From Ardenticatenaceae bacterium (GTDB lineage: Bacteria; Chloroflexota; Anaerolineae; Promineifilales; Promineifilaceae), in the NCBI GenBank assembly GCA_020634495.1, contig JACKBR010000053.1:1-31991 (forward strand): DNA of 31,991 nt, given 5' to 3'. Positions 6,900 to 14,808 of this stretch are shown one piece after another. Positions within the stretch are counted from its first letter, which is position 1. Each line of letters starts with the position of its first letter. Below the pieces are notes generated by a model that did not search any database, was not told the origin of the DNA, and was given only the letters and a program-made list of their open reading frames with translations. Position numbers and translations under genes: made by a program.

Positions 6900-9878
6900 A
6901 TGATTCCTACAAAACTTGCGCTTTCCAACTTTTTATCTTACCGGGATACGGCCGTTCTCCAATTAGACAACATTCATTTAGCCTGCATTTCTGGGGCCAA
7001 CGGGGCGGGCAAATCTTCCATTTTGGATGGCATCACCTGGGCGCTGTTTGGCCAAAGCCGCAGCCGCAGCGATGATGATTTGGTGAACCGGCTCTCCGCC
7101 ATTGATGACAAAACGGCCGAAGTTAGCCTGGAGTTTGAGTTGGAAGGCACGCTGTACAAAGTGACTCGCAGCAAACGGCGTAGCAAAACAACCCAGCTCG
7201 ACCTGCAAATTTCGGCTGGGGAGAATGCCTGGAAGACGCTTACCGAAGGCAAACTGCGCGAGACCCAAGAGGCTATCGAGGCGCTGCTGCGCATGAATTA
7301 CGACACATTCATCAACGCCAGCTTTTTGCTGCAAGGCAAGGCGGATGAGTTCACCACCAAGACGCCGAATCGACGCAAGGAGATTCTGGCCGATTTGCTA
7401 GGCGTGAGCGTGTGGGAGCAGTACCGGGAGCTGGCGGCCAACCGCCGCAAGCAAGAGGAAACGCAGTTAAGCGTGTTGGATGCCCAAATTGCCGAGATTG
7501 AGGAGGAGCTAACCCAGGAAGAAGTGCGGCAAACGGCCGTTGCCGAAGCCCAGTCTGCCCTGAAAATTATCTCCGAACGGCTGGCCGATAAAGAAGCATT
7601 GTTGCAGCAGCTGCGCCGGGCAGAAACGGCCGTGCAGCAGCATAAGCAGTTGGTCGAGACGCTGGCTACCAATTTGAACCGGGGCAAGGCCCAGCTAGAA
7701 AGCTTGCAGCGCAGCCAAACCCAGCGCCAGCAGGAGCGGGACAGCTATTCGGCGATCCTGGCCGAGGCGGCGGCCATTACCAAAAAGCACGAAGCGTGGC
7801 AAGCCGCCGACGCCACCTTCCAAAGCTGGCAGGAAAAGGCCGAGCAATTTAATAAGCTGGAGCAAAGCAAACGGCCGTACGAAGTCACCATTGCCGAAGA
7901 AAAATCCCGCCTGGCCCAGCAGCTAGAGGCGCTAGAAAACCAGGCCAAACGAGCCGCGGCCGCTGCCGACGAGCAGAAAAATTTAGAAACAGAACTGGCT
8001 TCGGCCAAAGCTGCGCTGGCTGATTTGGAGAGCGAGTTAGAAACGCTCGCCCAGCAAGAAACGGAGTGGCATGAGCTGCGCACTGCGCTGCAAAAGCAAG
8101 AAAGCGAGCGCGAGGCGCAAACCCGTGAGCTGAACCGGTTGCAAAATCAGGCCAAACGGATGGCTGCGCTGCGTGAAGAGGAAACGGCCGTTTCCCAAAA
8201 CCGGCAAATCGCGCAGCAGCAAATCGATGAACTGACCGAACAGCTTGCCGAGCTGAGCCAAAAAGAACAGGCTCATCGGGCTGCCCAGGCCGAAAAAGTG
8301 GGCCTGGAAAGCAGCCAGCCAGCGCTGAAAGAGCAGATGAACCGGCTCAAAGCCCGCATTGGCCAGCTGGAAGCAGAAACCGGTGGAAACTGCCCCTTGT
8401 GTGGGCAAGAGCTTACCAACGAGCATCGGGCGCAGGTGGTGGCTGAGCTGACGGCCGAAGGCAAAGGCATGGGTGACCGTTTCCGCAGCAACAGCCAGAC
8501 CATTGAAACATTGGCCAGCCAAATTACCGAGCTTGGCCGCCTGGTAGCAAACCGGCCCCAGTTGGAAAAATCGCTGCAAACCCAGCAAACCAGGTTGGCG
8601 CAAGCCCAGGCCCGCCTGGATGAAATTAGCCAGCAGTTGGCTGATTGGGAAGCTGGTGAGGCAGCCAGTCTGACTGAGCTAGAAGCGCTGTTAGCCGATG
8701 ATCCGCTGGCGGAATTGCGGGCGCAGGTGGTGGTTTTGGGTACGGCCGTTCAAACAAAATCCAGCCTGGAAACCCAACGTCGCCAACAGGAGCAGCGTCT
8801 GGCCAACGATGAAGCGCGCCTGGCTGAACTCAGCCGGTTTATGGCCGATTGGGTCGAAACGGGTCAGGAACAATTGGCTGCTGTGCAAACGCAGTTAGCA
8901 AGCGACGATTTTTCTGCTGAAGCCAGAGCGGCCCTGGCTGGCCTGAATGTTGAGCTGGCCGAGCTGGGCTACGATGCCCAGGCTCACAGCCAAGCTCGCG
9001 CGGCACGCCAGGAACTGGCCGAGGTGCCGGAGCAATTCCAAAAGCTGCGGCAGGCGGAAGCGGCCGTTAAGCCGCTGGAAGATGCCCTGGCTGAAGGCAG
9101 CAAGCGCATGGCAGAGCAGGAGGCGTCTTTAGCAGAATTGACGCAGCAGCACGAAACGGCCGTTGCCGACCTGGCCAAAATGACGGCCGACGGGGGCGAT
9201 TTGCGCGGCGTGGAGCAAGAGGCGTTTGCCTTGCGTGAGGAGCAAATTGAGGCCAATCAAAAGCTGGCTGTGGCTCAGAACCGGCTGGAGGTGCTGGGGG
9301 ATCAACGTCAGCGGCAGCAGCAGTTGGCAGAACAGCGTACGGCCGTTTCCCAGCAAATTCAGCGGCTGAAATTGCTAGAAAAGGCGTGCGGCAGAAGCGG
9401 CGTGCAGGCATTGCTTATTGAGCAGGCGCTGCCAGAAATTGAGGAACGGGCCAACGAACTGCTGGATCGGCTGACGGGGGGCGAGATGCGGGTTTCGTTT
9501 GAGACGCAGCGCAAGCTCAAAAGCCGGGATGCTCTGGCGGAAACGTTGGACATTCACATTCGGGATCATGCTGGGGAACGGCCGTATGACAATTACAGCG
9601 GTGGCGAACAGTTTCGGGTCAATTTTGCCATCCGGCTGGCGCTGTCTCAGCTGCTGGCCAAACGGGCCGGAGCGCGGCTGCAAACCCTGGTGATTGATGA
9701 AGGATTTGGCAGCCAGGACCCAAACGGCCGTCAGCGCCTCATCGAAGCAATTAACACCATCCAGGGAGATTTTAAGCGCATCCTGGTCATCACCCACATC
9801 GATGAACTGCGCGACGCCTTTCCCAACCGCATTGAGGTGCAGAAAACGTCCTCTGGTTCCCAAATTGCCCTCAGCTAA
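6900..9878 (+). CDS. sbcC: SbcC/Rad50 ATPase
   Basis: The 992-residue SMC-like ATPase has Walker A GANGAGKSS (32-40) at the N-terminus and a Q-loop region. Two long coiled-coil arms are rich in Glu, Gln, Ala and Leu, and the zinc-hook CPLC at 498-501 lies almost exactly in the middle. The ABC signature YSGGEQ (899-904) and Walker B LVIDEG (930-935) are at the C-terminus. It pairs with SbcD to tether and process DNA ends, with two molecules dimerising through the Cys hook and Zn. Length and symmetry match the family. The coiled coil contains many ACGGCCGT copies, read as ETAV, HETAV and RTAV, the densest cluster in the window (nine in about 2.2 kb). Confidence 0.95.
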   Translation: MIPTKLALSNFLSYRDTAVLQLDNIHLACISGANGAGKSSILDGITWALFGQSRSRSDDDLVNRLSAIDDKTAEVSLEFELEGTLYKVTRSKRRSKTTQLDLQISAGENAWKTLTEGKLRETQEAIEALLRMNYDTFINASFLLQGKADEFTTKTPNRRKEILADLLGVSVWEQYRELAANRRKQEETQLSVLDAQIAEIEEELTQEEVRQTAVAEAQSALKIISERLADKEALLQQLRRAETAVQQHKQLVETLATNLNRGKAQLESLQRSQTQRQQERDSYSAILAEAAAITKKHEAWQAADATFQSWQEKAEQFNKLEQSKRPYEVTIAEEKSRLAQQLEALENQAKRAAAAADEQKNLETELASAKAALADLESELETLAQQETEWHELRTALQKQESEREAQTRELNRLQNQAKRMAALREEETAVSQNRQIAQQQIDELTEQLAELSQKEQAHRAAQAEKVGLESSQPALKEQMNRLKARIGQLEAETGGNCPLCGQELTNEHRAQVVAELTAEGKGMGDRFRSNSQTIETLASQITELGRLVANRPQLEKSLQTQQTRLAQAQARLDEISQQLADWEAGEAASLTELEALLADDPLAELRAQVVVLGTAVQTKSSLETQRRQQEQRLANDEARLAELSRFMADWVETGQEQLAAVQTQLASDDFSAEARAALAGLNVELAELGYDAQAHSQARAARQELAEVPEQFQKLRQAEAAVKPLEDALAEGSKRMAEQEASLAELTQQHETAVADLAKMTADGGDLRGVEQEAFALREEQIEANQKLAVAQNRLEVLGDQRQRQQQLAEQRTAVSQQIQRLKLLEKACGRSGVQALLIEQALPEIEERANELLDRLTGGEMRVSFETQRKLKSRDALAETLDIHIRDHAGERPYDNYSGGEQFRVNFAIRLALSQLLAKRAGARLQTLVIDEGFGSQDPNGRQRLIEAINTIQGDFKRILVITHIDELRDAFPNRIEVQKTSSGSQIALS

Positions 9879-10121
9879 TCCGAGACGCGCGGTTTGATAG
9901 ATGAGTGTTGGGTGAAGAGCTGCCTACGACCTGCTTTTCACCTTCTCCGGTTGCTGCAATCTCCTATATAATAAGCCATTCGTTAAGAAATATGCGTAAC
10001 ACACTCGCTGCCAGCCAAACCTATTATCACCAAACCAACACCATATAGATTATTTGTTATTTTTATTTCTTAGACTTTTCAAGACCTTTTGCAGGGATAA
10101 TGGTTTTCAAGAGGCAAGAAC

Positions 10122-10499
10122 ATGGGATATTCAGTGTTGGTAGTGGACGATGATCCAATGAAGCGGCAGCTTTTGCGTTTGATTTTGGAACGCGCCGGAT
10201 TTGGCGTGGCGGAAGCAGCTGATGGCACAGAGGCTCTGCTGGCCTTGGATAGCAGCATACCAGATTTAATGACTTTAGATGTGATGATGCCGCAAATGGA
10301 TGGTTTTACCGTGTGTGAGCGGGTGCGCCAAAATCCCAAAACGGCCGAATTGCCCATCATCATGGTGAGCGCACGCGCCGATAGCAGCAGCATCCGCGAA
10401 GGATTGGCTGCGGGGGCAAACCGTTATTTGTCCCAGCCCGTAATGCCTGATAAATTAATCAAAACGGTTAACGAGCTTTTGCCAGGTATCGAGAGTTAG
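10122..10499 (+). CDS. Stand-alone response-regulator receiver domain
   Basis: The protein has 125 residues and is one REC domain with no output domain. The acidic pocket is D9-D10-D11, the phosphoacceptor is D53 (TLDVMMP), and the switch Ser is S83 (MVSARA). The position of the invariant Lys after the last strand, normally T/S-K-P, reads S-Q-P (Q105). This substitution should weaken phosphate-dependent switching. AGAGG about 8 nt before the ATG supports the start. No histidine kinase is nearby, and the next gene is a UbiA-type enzyme 49 nt downstream. It may receive phosphate from a remote hybrid kinase or act by protein contact. Confidence 0.88.
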   Translation: MGYSVLVVDDDPMKRQLLRLILERAGFGVAEAADGTEALLALDSSIPDLMTLDVMMPQMDGFTVCERVRQNPKTAELPIIMVSARADSSSIREGLAAGANRYLSQPVMPDKLIKTVNELLPGIES

Positions 10500-10548
10500 T
10501 TTGTGATGGTTGTACCTGGCGGGCAGATTCATCATCATTCACGCCTTC

Positions 10549-11439
10549 ATGTCAGCTATGGTACAAAATCGCTTACAACATCCCCGTAAACGAATCTATC
10601 TAAAATTGATTGGCAATCATATGGATGCCTGGCAGGTGGCTATGGTGGTTGCTGCGCTGCCCTTATTGATCCATGAGGCAATTCGCTGGGAAACGGCCGT
10701 GCTTGTTTTGGCTCTTGGCGCGGGCTATTGGTTTGCCTTTGCGCTAAATGATTATTGGGACGCGCCCTTCGATAGGCTGGATAAGCGCAAGGCGTGGCGC
10801 AATTTTTTTGTGCAGCGTCCAATTAAATGGTGGTGGGCTGCCGGATTTTCTGCTGTTTGGCTTGCTGCCAGTGCATCTGCGTTTTTTCAGTTTGGCATAC
10901 GTGGCTGGCTGCTGTGGGCAGTGGGCTGCTTTATTGCCTGGGCTTACTCAGCTCCTCCTTTGCGCCTGAAAGTGCGTCCTGGCCTTGATTTATTGACCCA
11001 TGCGCTGTTTGTGCAAACATTTCCTTACTATGTTTCCCTGACACTTATTCAGGCAAGCTGGACTTTGCTGGATTGGGTGCTGTTGGCGATTCTCTTTTTG
11101 AGTTCGCTCACGGCGCAGCTAGAGCAGCAAGCGCGTGATTTTGCGGTTGATTTGCACGCTGGTGGCACGTTTGCCACCTGGTTGGGGCATGAGCGGGTGG
11201 TGTGGGGCTTGCGTTGGGCAACGGCCGTTTGCCTGCTTATTGCTCTAATTTCTGTCCTAAACGGCACCATCCCCTGGTTCCTACTGCCCTTTGGCCTTAT
11301 TGGCCTGCCCGCGCTGCTGCACCGCTTCTGGCGCAATCCAGAAACACCCCGCTCGGAGCGGTTGGTGCTGCTCTCTACCACGGCTGGCTTTCTGTATACA
11401 GGCGTTATTTTCTTTTACTTTTTGCTCTTCCAAAATTAG
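10549..11439 (+). CDS. UbiA-family membrane prenyltransferase
   Basis: The product has 296 residues and about eight hydrophobic helices. The first Asp-rich motif NDYWDAPFDRLD (67-78) and a second motif DFAVD (197-201), together with YSAPP before it, are the metal/diphosphate-binding signature of intramembrane prenyl transfer enzymes (UbiA, MenA, chlorophyll synthase, DGGGP synthase). The isoprenoid acceptor cannot be told from sequence. It might make quinone, a tetraether-like lipid or a carotenoid-type product. No clear SD marks the start. ATG at 10549 is the first ATG of the frame, but a TTG at 10510 or ATGs at 10558 and 10621 are possible. It likely shares a transcript with the receiver gene. 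Confidence 0.82.
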   Translation: MSAMVQNRLQHPRKRIYLKLIGNHMDAWQVAMVVAALPLLIHEAIRWETAVLVLALGAGYWFAFALNDYWDAPFDRLDKRKAWRNFFVQRPIKWWWAAGFSAVWLAASASAFFQFGIRGWLLWAVGCFIAWAYSAPPLRLKVRPGLDLLTHALFVQTFPYYVSLTLIQASWTLLDWVLLAILFLSSLTAQLEQQARDFAVDLHAGGTFATWLGHERVVWGLRWATAVCLLIALISVLNGTIPWFLLPFGLIGLPALLHRFWRNPETPRSERLVLLSTTAGFLYTGVIFFYFLLFQN

Positions 11440-11487
11440 TAAACTCATTAAAAACCGAGGAGCGGTATTTCTGTGGTGTGCTCAAAT

Positions 11488-11536
11488 AAAAGCGGGAGAA
11501 ATGGCTTCGTTTTATTTAACGGACTTTCCCGCTTTT
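11488..11536 (+). terminator. Probable hairpin terminator after UbiA gene
   Basis: AAAAGCGGGA (11488-11497) pairs with TCCCGCTTTT (11527-11536), a perfect 10-bp stem with a 29-nt loop. The distal arm ends in TTTT. The long loop makes it less certain than a classic intrinsic terminator. It separates the UbiA gene from the acetyltransferase gene at 11597. Confidence 0.45.
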
Positions 11537-11596
11537 ACCTAAATTCTATTCAACGGCTTAATTTCAAGAGAACAGTCTGAGCCTGGGAAGTTTTAT

Positions 11597-12526
11597 ATGT
11601 ACACAACCCGACCTTATCAAAATTGGCACGATTTACAGACCATTGCCGATCTGGCTTATGGTGCAAGTCCTAACTTTTTGCATGTGATTGATTTGCCGTA
11701 TCGTCTGGCTTCATGGACATTAGACAAGCCGCAAAACTTCCAGTTTTGGCATGATGAGGCAGGGACGTTACTGGCTGTGGCCATTGTGCAAGAAGCGTTT
11801 CTTACGCTTGAATATATTATTCATCCCTGGGGAGATCGGGCTGTGTTGGAGCCAGAAATACTACGGTGGGGGTTGCAAAGAGGACAAATGGTGGCCAACG
11901 AACAGGCGACAACATTTCCCATCAATGTCTGGTTGCGCAATGATCATCTACAGTTGGATCGTGTGGCATTGTTAGAGGCGCATGGATTACTGCCTGGCGT
12001 TAATGAGGATGTCACCATGCAGTGTGACCTGGGTCAAGTTGGCTCTTTGGATGAGATGTTGGCTGTCGTGCCAGCTGGGTTTAAGATACGGCCGTTACGC
12101 GGTCAGGCAGAAGTGGCGGCTTACGTCGAATTGCATCAGGCAGCTTTTGGCTCAACAGTGATGCGGCAAGGTTGGCGTATGCGGACCTTGCAAATGCCCC
12201 AGTATCGGCCAGAATTGGATTTGGTGGCTGAAGCTGGAGACGGCCGTTTGGCTGCATTCTGTATTAGTTGGCTCCATCCACAGCAGCCATTGGCTCAGAT
12301 TGAACCGTTGGGTGTGCATCCAGACTTTCAGCGGATGGGCCTGGGCAAGGCAATCTTAGCCACTGCACTCCAGCGGCTGCACATGCGTAATGTCCAGTTT
12401 GTCTCACTGTTTACCTCAGCAGATAATAAGCCTGCGCTAAAGCTGTATGAATCGGTTGGCTTCCAAAAGAAGTATACGATGAGCAACTATCGGCTGCTGT
12501 TTCGGCCCACAAACGACGACGAATGA
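11597..12526 (+). CDS. GNAT-family N-acetyltransferase (tandem fold)
   Basis: The 309-residue protein has a C-terminal GNAT domain with the acetyl-CoA loop: LGVHPDFQRMGLGKAI, about residues 236-252, fits the V-x-P-x-x-Q/R-x-x-G-x-G/A signature. The closing NKPALKLYESVGF strand-helix near 275-287 is typical. The N-terminal half (about 1-150) looks like a degenerate second GNAT fold, as in mycothiol-synthase-like enzymes. The substrate is not predictable. GGGAAG about 10 nt upstream supports the ATG. It is followed by the kinase gene after 35 nt, probably cotranscribed. An ACGGCCGT copy sits in that short gap at 12529. Confidence 0.85.
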   Translation: MYTTRPYQNWHDLQTIADLAYGASPNFLHVIDLPYRLASWTLDKPQNFQFWHDEAGTLLAVAIVQEAFLTLEYIIHPWGDRAVLEPEILRWGLQRGQMVANEQATTFPINVWLRNDHLQLDRVALLEAHGLLPGVNEDVTMQCDLGQVGSLDEMLAVVPAGFKIRPLRGQAEVAAYVELHQAAFGSTVMRQGWRMRTLQMPQYRPELDLVAEAGDGRLAAFCISWLHPQQPLAQIEPLGVHPDFQRMGLGKAILATALQRLHMRNVQFVSLFTSADNKPALKLYESVGFQKKYTMSNYRLLFRPTNDDE

Positions 12527-12561
12527 AAACGGCCGTGCAACTAAAAAGCAGAGAGGAATAA

Positions 12562-13197
12562 ATGCCAAAATATTTTATAACCGTTGCGGGCAACATTGGC
12601 GTTGGCAAATCGACGCTGGTTAAGCTGTTGTCAGAACGCACAGGTTGGGAGCCTGTCTATGAGGCAGTTGCAGAAAATCCCTACCTGGCAGACTTTTATC
12701 AGGATATGACCCGCTGGAGTTTTCATTCCCAGGTGTTCTTCTTATCGCGTCGTCTGCGGCAGCACCACTATTTGCTCCAGCGCCAAAATGCCATCATTCA
12801 AGACCGCAGCGTTTATGAAGATGCCGAAATCTTTGCCCGCAACTTGTATATCCAGGGCAACATGAGCGAACGTGATTGGCTGAGCTATTTTGATCTGTAT
12901 CAAACCTTAGCCACTGTACTGACGCCGCCCCATTTAGTCATTTACCTGAAAGCGTCTGTACCAACCTTGCGCCAGCGCATTCAGCACCGTGGCCGGGAAT
13001 ATGAACAAACCGTGGCCAATGCGTATTTGCATCAGCTAAATGAACTTTACGATGAATGGGCTGCCAACTTTACCCGCAGCGCTGTGCTAACCATCGACAC
13101 GAATAACCTTAACTATGTGCAGTATGAAGCGCACCTCGACCAGATTTGGCAAAAAATTAACGAAAGGCTCCAGGGCCGAGATTTTTTGGCGCTGTAG
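12562..13197 (+). CDS. Deoxynucleoside kinase (dAdo/dGuo kinase type)
   Basis: The protein has 211 residues, the usual length for the bacterial dNK/dGK family. The P-loop GNIGVGKST is at 10-18 and is followed by the VYEAVAENPYL substrate strand. The DRS motif (QDRSVYEDAEIF) provides the catalytic and sugar-binding residues. RIQHRGREYEQ gives the lid arginines. It phosphorylates salvaged deoxynucleosides using ATP or another NTP in the cytosol. GAGAGGAATAA directly before the ATG gives a strong SD. The next gene, for bS21, starts 123 nt downstream. Confidence 0.92.
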   Translation: MPKYFITVAGNIGVGKSTLVKLLSERTGWEPVYEAVAENPYLADFYQDMTRWSFHSQVFFLSRRLRQHHYLLQRQNAIIQDRSVYEDAEIFARNLYIQGNMSERDWLSYFDLYQTLATVLTPPHLVIYLKASVPTLRQRIQHRGREYEQTVANAYLHQLNELYDEWAANFTRSAVLTIDTNNLNYVQYEAHLDQIWQKINERLQGRDFLAL

Positions 13198-13320
13198 CGG
13201 CGCTGTGTCCAAATTTCGTGTTTTGGTTTGCTTAATTTGATCTTGGCGGTAAACTTGTGGATGGTGTAACGATTGTTAACCAACTAAATCATTAGTAAGA
13301 TGAAATAAACCCAAAAGGGG

Positions 13321-13521
13321 GTGAGAACACTGCCAAAAGTTGAATTACGTTCTAACGAATCGCAAGAGCAACTGCTGCGCCGCTTTAACAAGGCGGTTAT
13401 TAAAAGCAAAGTTTTAGCCGATGTGCGTCGTAAGCGATGGTTCGTTTCTAAAAGCGAGCTAGAACGCATCGAAAAGAAAAAAGCGATTCGGCGGCAGCGC
13501 AAGGCCCAGCGCCAGCGCTAG
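13321..13521 (+). CDS. rpsU: Ribosomal protein bS21
   Basis: The 66-residue basic protein matches bS21: LPKVELRSNESQEQLLRRF, then KSKVLADVRRKRWFVSKSE and a Lys/Arg-rich tail. It binds the 30S platform near the anti-Shine-Dalgarno region. The GTG at 13321 is the first conventional start. However, the SD-like GGGGGTGAG overlaps that GTG, while a CTG at 13330 lies about 6 nt after it and yields the usual (M)PKVE N-terminus. The CTG may therefore be the true start, giving 63 residues. A strong intrinsic terminator follows. Confidence 0.9.
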   Translation: MRTLPKVELRSNESQEQLLRRFNKAVIKSKVLADVRRKRWFVSKSELERIEKKKAIRRQRKAQRQR

Positions 13522-13546
13522 ACGAAATTACCCCCAAGGTTAGTAA

Positions 13547-13584
13547 AAAAAGCTCTCTGGTATTTTCCAGAGAGCTTTTTGTTA
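13547..13584 (+). terminator. Strong intrinsic terminator after rpsU
   Basis: AAAAAGCTCTCTGG (13547-13560) pairs perfectly with CCAGAGAGCTTTTT (13567-13580) across a 6-nt loop. It ends in a T-tract on the plus strand and has an A-tract on the other side, so it can work in both directions. Confidence 0.93.
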
Positions 13585-13600
13585 TTTTGGCCATATAAGC

Positions 13601-13626
13601 GAAAACCCCTGCTAGCAGGGGTTTTC
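13601..13626. terminator. Perfect palindrome between convergent genes
   Basis: GAAAACCCCTG, centre CTAG, CAGGGGTTTTC gives an 11-bp stem rich in G-C with T-rich ends. It stands between rpsU and the convergent sugar transferase gene ending at 13665. It probably ends the minus-strand transcript and backs up the rpsU terminator. Confidence 0.75.
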
Positions 13627-13664
13627 TGGTTTTGGGGGGAGGAATCAGGGAATTCTTGAATTAT

Positions 13665-14360
13665 TTAGTAAGCGCCATCACCTTTCATAACGGCTGGGAT
13701 GGTTTTGAACAGAATTTGAATGTCCAGGAGGATGGACCAATTGTCGATGTATTGCATGTCCAACTTAACACGGTCGTCGTAGGAGGTGTTGGAACGGCCG
13801 CTTACCTGCCATAAACCTGTAAGGCCGGGCATAACGGTGAGCAATGTTGGCCCCCACTGACCATATTTCGTAATTTCATCGGGAGCGATGATACGCGGGC
13901 CAATAACGGACATGTCTTGTGCCAGAACATTAAACAGTTGGGGCAGCTCATCCAGGCTGAATTTGCGTAAGAATGTGCCAACGCGCGTAACGCGGGGGTC
14001 GCATTTGAGCTTGTAATTTTGGTTTAGCTCTGCCTTCAGCTTGGGGTATCTTGCCAAAATTTCATCGCCATTAACATACATGGTGCGGAACTTGAAGGCG
14101 TCGAAGATACGGCCGTCTCGCCCCAAAACCCGCCGCCGGTGAATGACTGGCCCTGGTGAATCCAGTTTTACGGCAATGGCTAGTACCAAAAAGAGGGGCC
14201 AAATGAGCAAAAGCGTGGGGATAACAATTGCGTAATCAAGCAACGCTTTTAAGCGACGATTTGCTTGTTGGGCATTACGTTGTGTTTGGGGCAACCGGGT
14301 AACAGTTGCACTTTTGGTAGTGGCTTGCTTTAGTGTGGTCTTGGTGGCTACAGGTGTCAT
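13665..14360 (-). CDS. Polyprenyl-phosphate sugar-1-phosphate transferase
   Basis: This 231-residue member of the bacterial sugar transferase family has an N-terminal basic tail, one reentrant or membrane helix (about 42-63) and the catalytic core. The core shows the family sequence: [44 protein letters not shown] with the Asp-Glu pair, [20 protein letters not shown] and the [11 protein letters not shown] tail. It starts glycan-repeat synthesis by moving a sugar phosphate onto undecaprenyl phosphate at the inner membrane face. It is the small monotopic form (PglC-like), not the five-helix WbaP form. It stands alone. The O-antigen ligase-like gene at 152-3289 could use its product. Confidence 0.93.
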   Translation of the reverse strand: MTPVATKTTLKQATTKSATVTRLPQTQRNAQQANRRLKALLDYAIVIPTLLLIWPLFLVLAIAVKLDSPGPVIHRRRVLGRDGRIFDAFKFRTMYVNGDEILARYPKLKAELNQNYKLKCDPRVTRVGTFLRKFSLDELPQLFNVLAQDMSVIGPRIIAPDEITKYGQWGPTLLTVMPGLTGLWQVSGRSNTSYDDRVKLDMQYIDNWSILLDIQILFKTIPAVMKGDGAY

Positions 14361-14808
14361 TGCTATTTCCCAATTAATCTACAACGTGTTATCTTTTTTC
14401 CCTATACTTCCATTATCTTAGGATGCCATCCTTACAGGATGTCTTATGGTTTCTTTCGTTCATTTCCCTGCATAATTCTGCTGTTTTTAGCAAATCGGGC
14501 AGCTCTGCTATCAATTGCTCTTCATTTAAATGAAGGGCCGCTCCTGCGCCTTACTTCTTTGCCTGAGCCGTTGAGCCATAAGTGGGTTGAAAAGGGAGGA
14601 AATGGCATATTGATCCAAATAGGCACGAAACTGGGACGGATCGACATCCAAATTTACTCATTTTCCTTTAACTTCTTGACCATTTACACTGGGGAGTGTT
14701 AGTATGGTGTACACGTTGTCCTTGGATCGTACCATCATGTGTAGTATAGAAATTAGTTTTGGGTCGCAGTCAATCTAAAATTTCCCATGTTGAGAGGAGG
14801 GATTTCAC
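14361..14808. other. Divergent intergenic region without a supported gene
   Basis: This gap separates the minus-strand sugar transferase from the plus-strand LysM gene, so it should hold both promoters. I see a small hairpin CATCC-TTACA-GGATG near 14427-14441 and a strong SD GAGAGGAGGG at 14792-14801, 7 nt before the ATG. No -35/-10 pair stands out. An open frame at 14439-14702 has no SD or recognisable product, and I do not call it. Confidence 0.5.

Noticed and set aside
8037..8603. 188-codon minus-strand frame opposite the SbcC coiled coil
   Set aside because: The Leu/Phe-rich peptide is the antisense of Glu/Gln-rich coiled-coil codons.
9967..9972. TATAAT box upstream of the receiver gene
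   Set aside because: A perfect -10 hexamer is present, but no -35-like box stands 15-19 nt upstream, so I do not call a promoter.
14439..14702. 87-codon plus-strand open frame between the sugar transferase and LysM genes
   Set aside because: It has no Shine-Dalgarno site, no recognisable domain and an odd composition, and it lies in a divergent promoter region.
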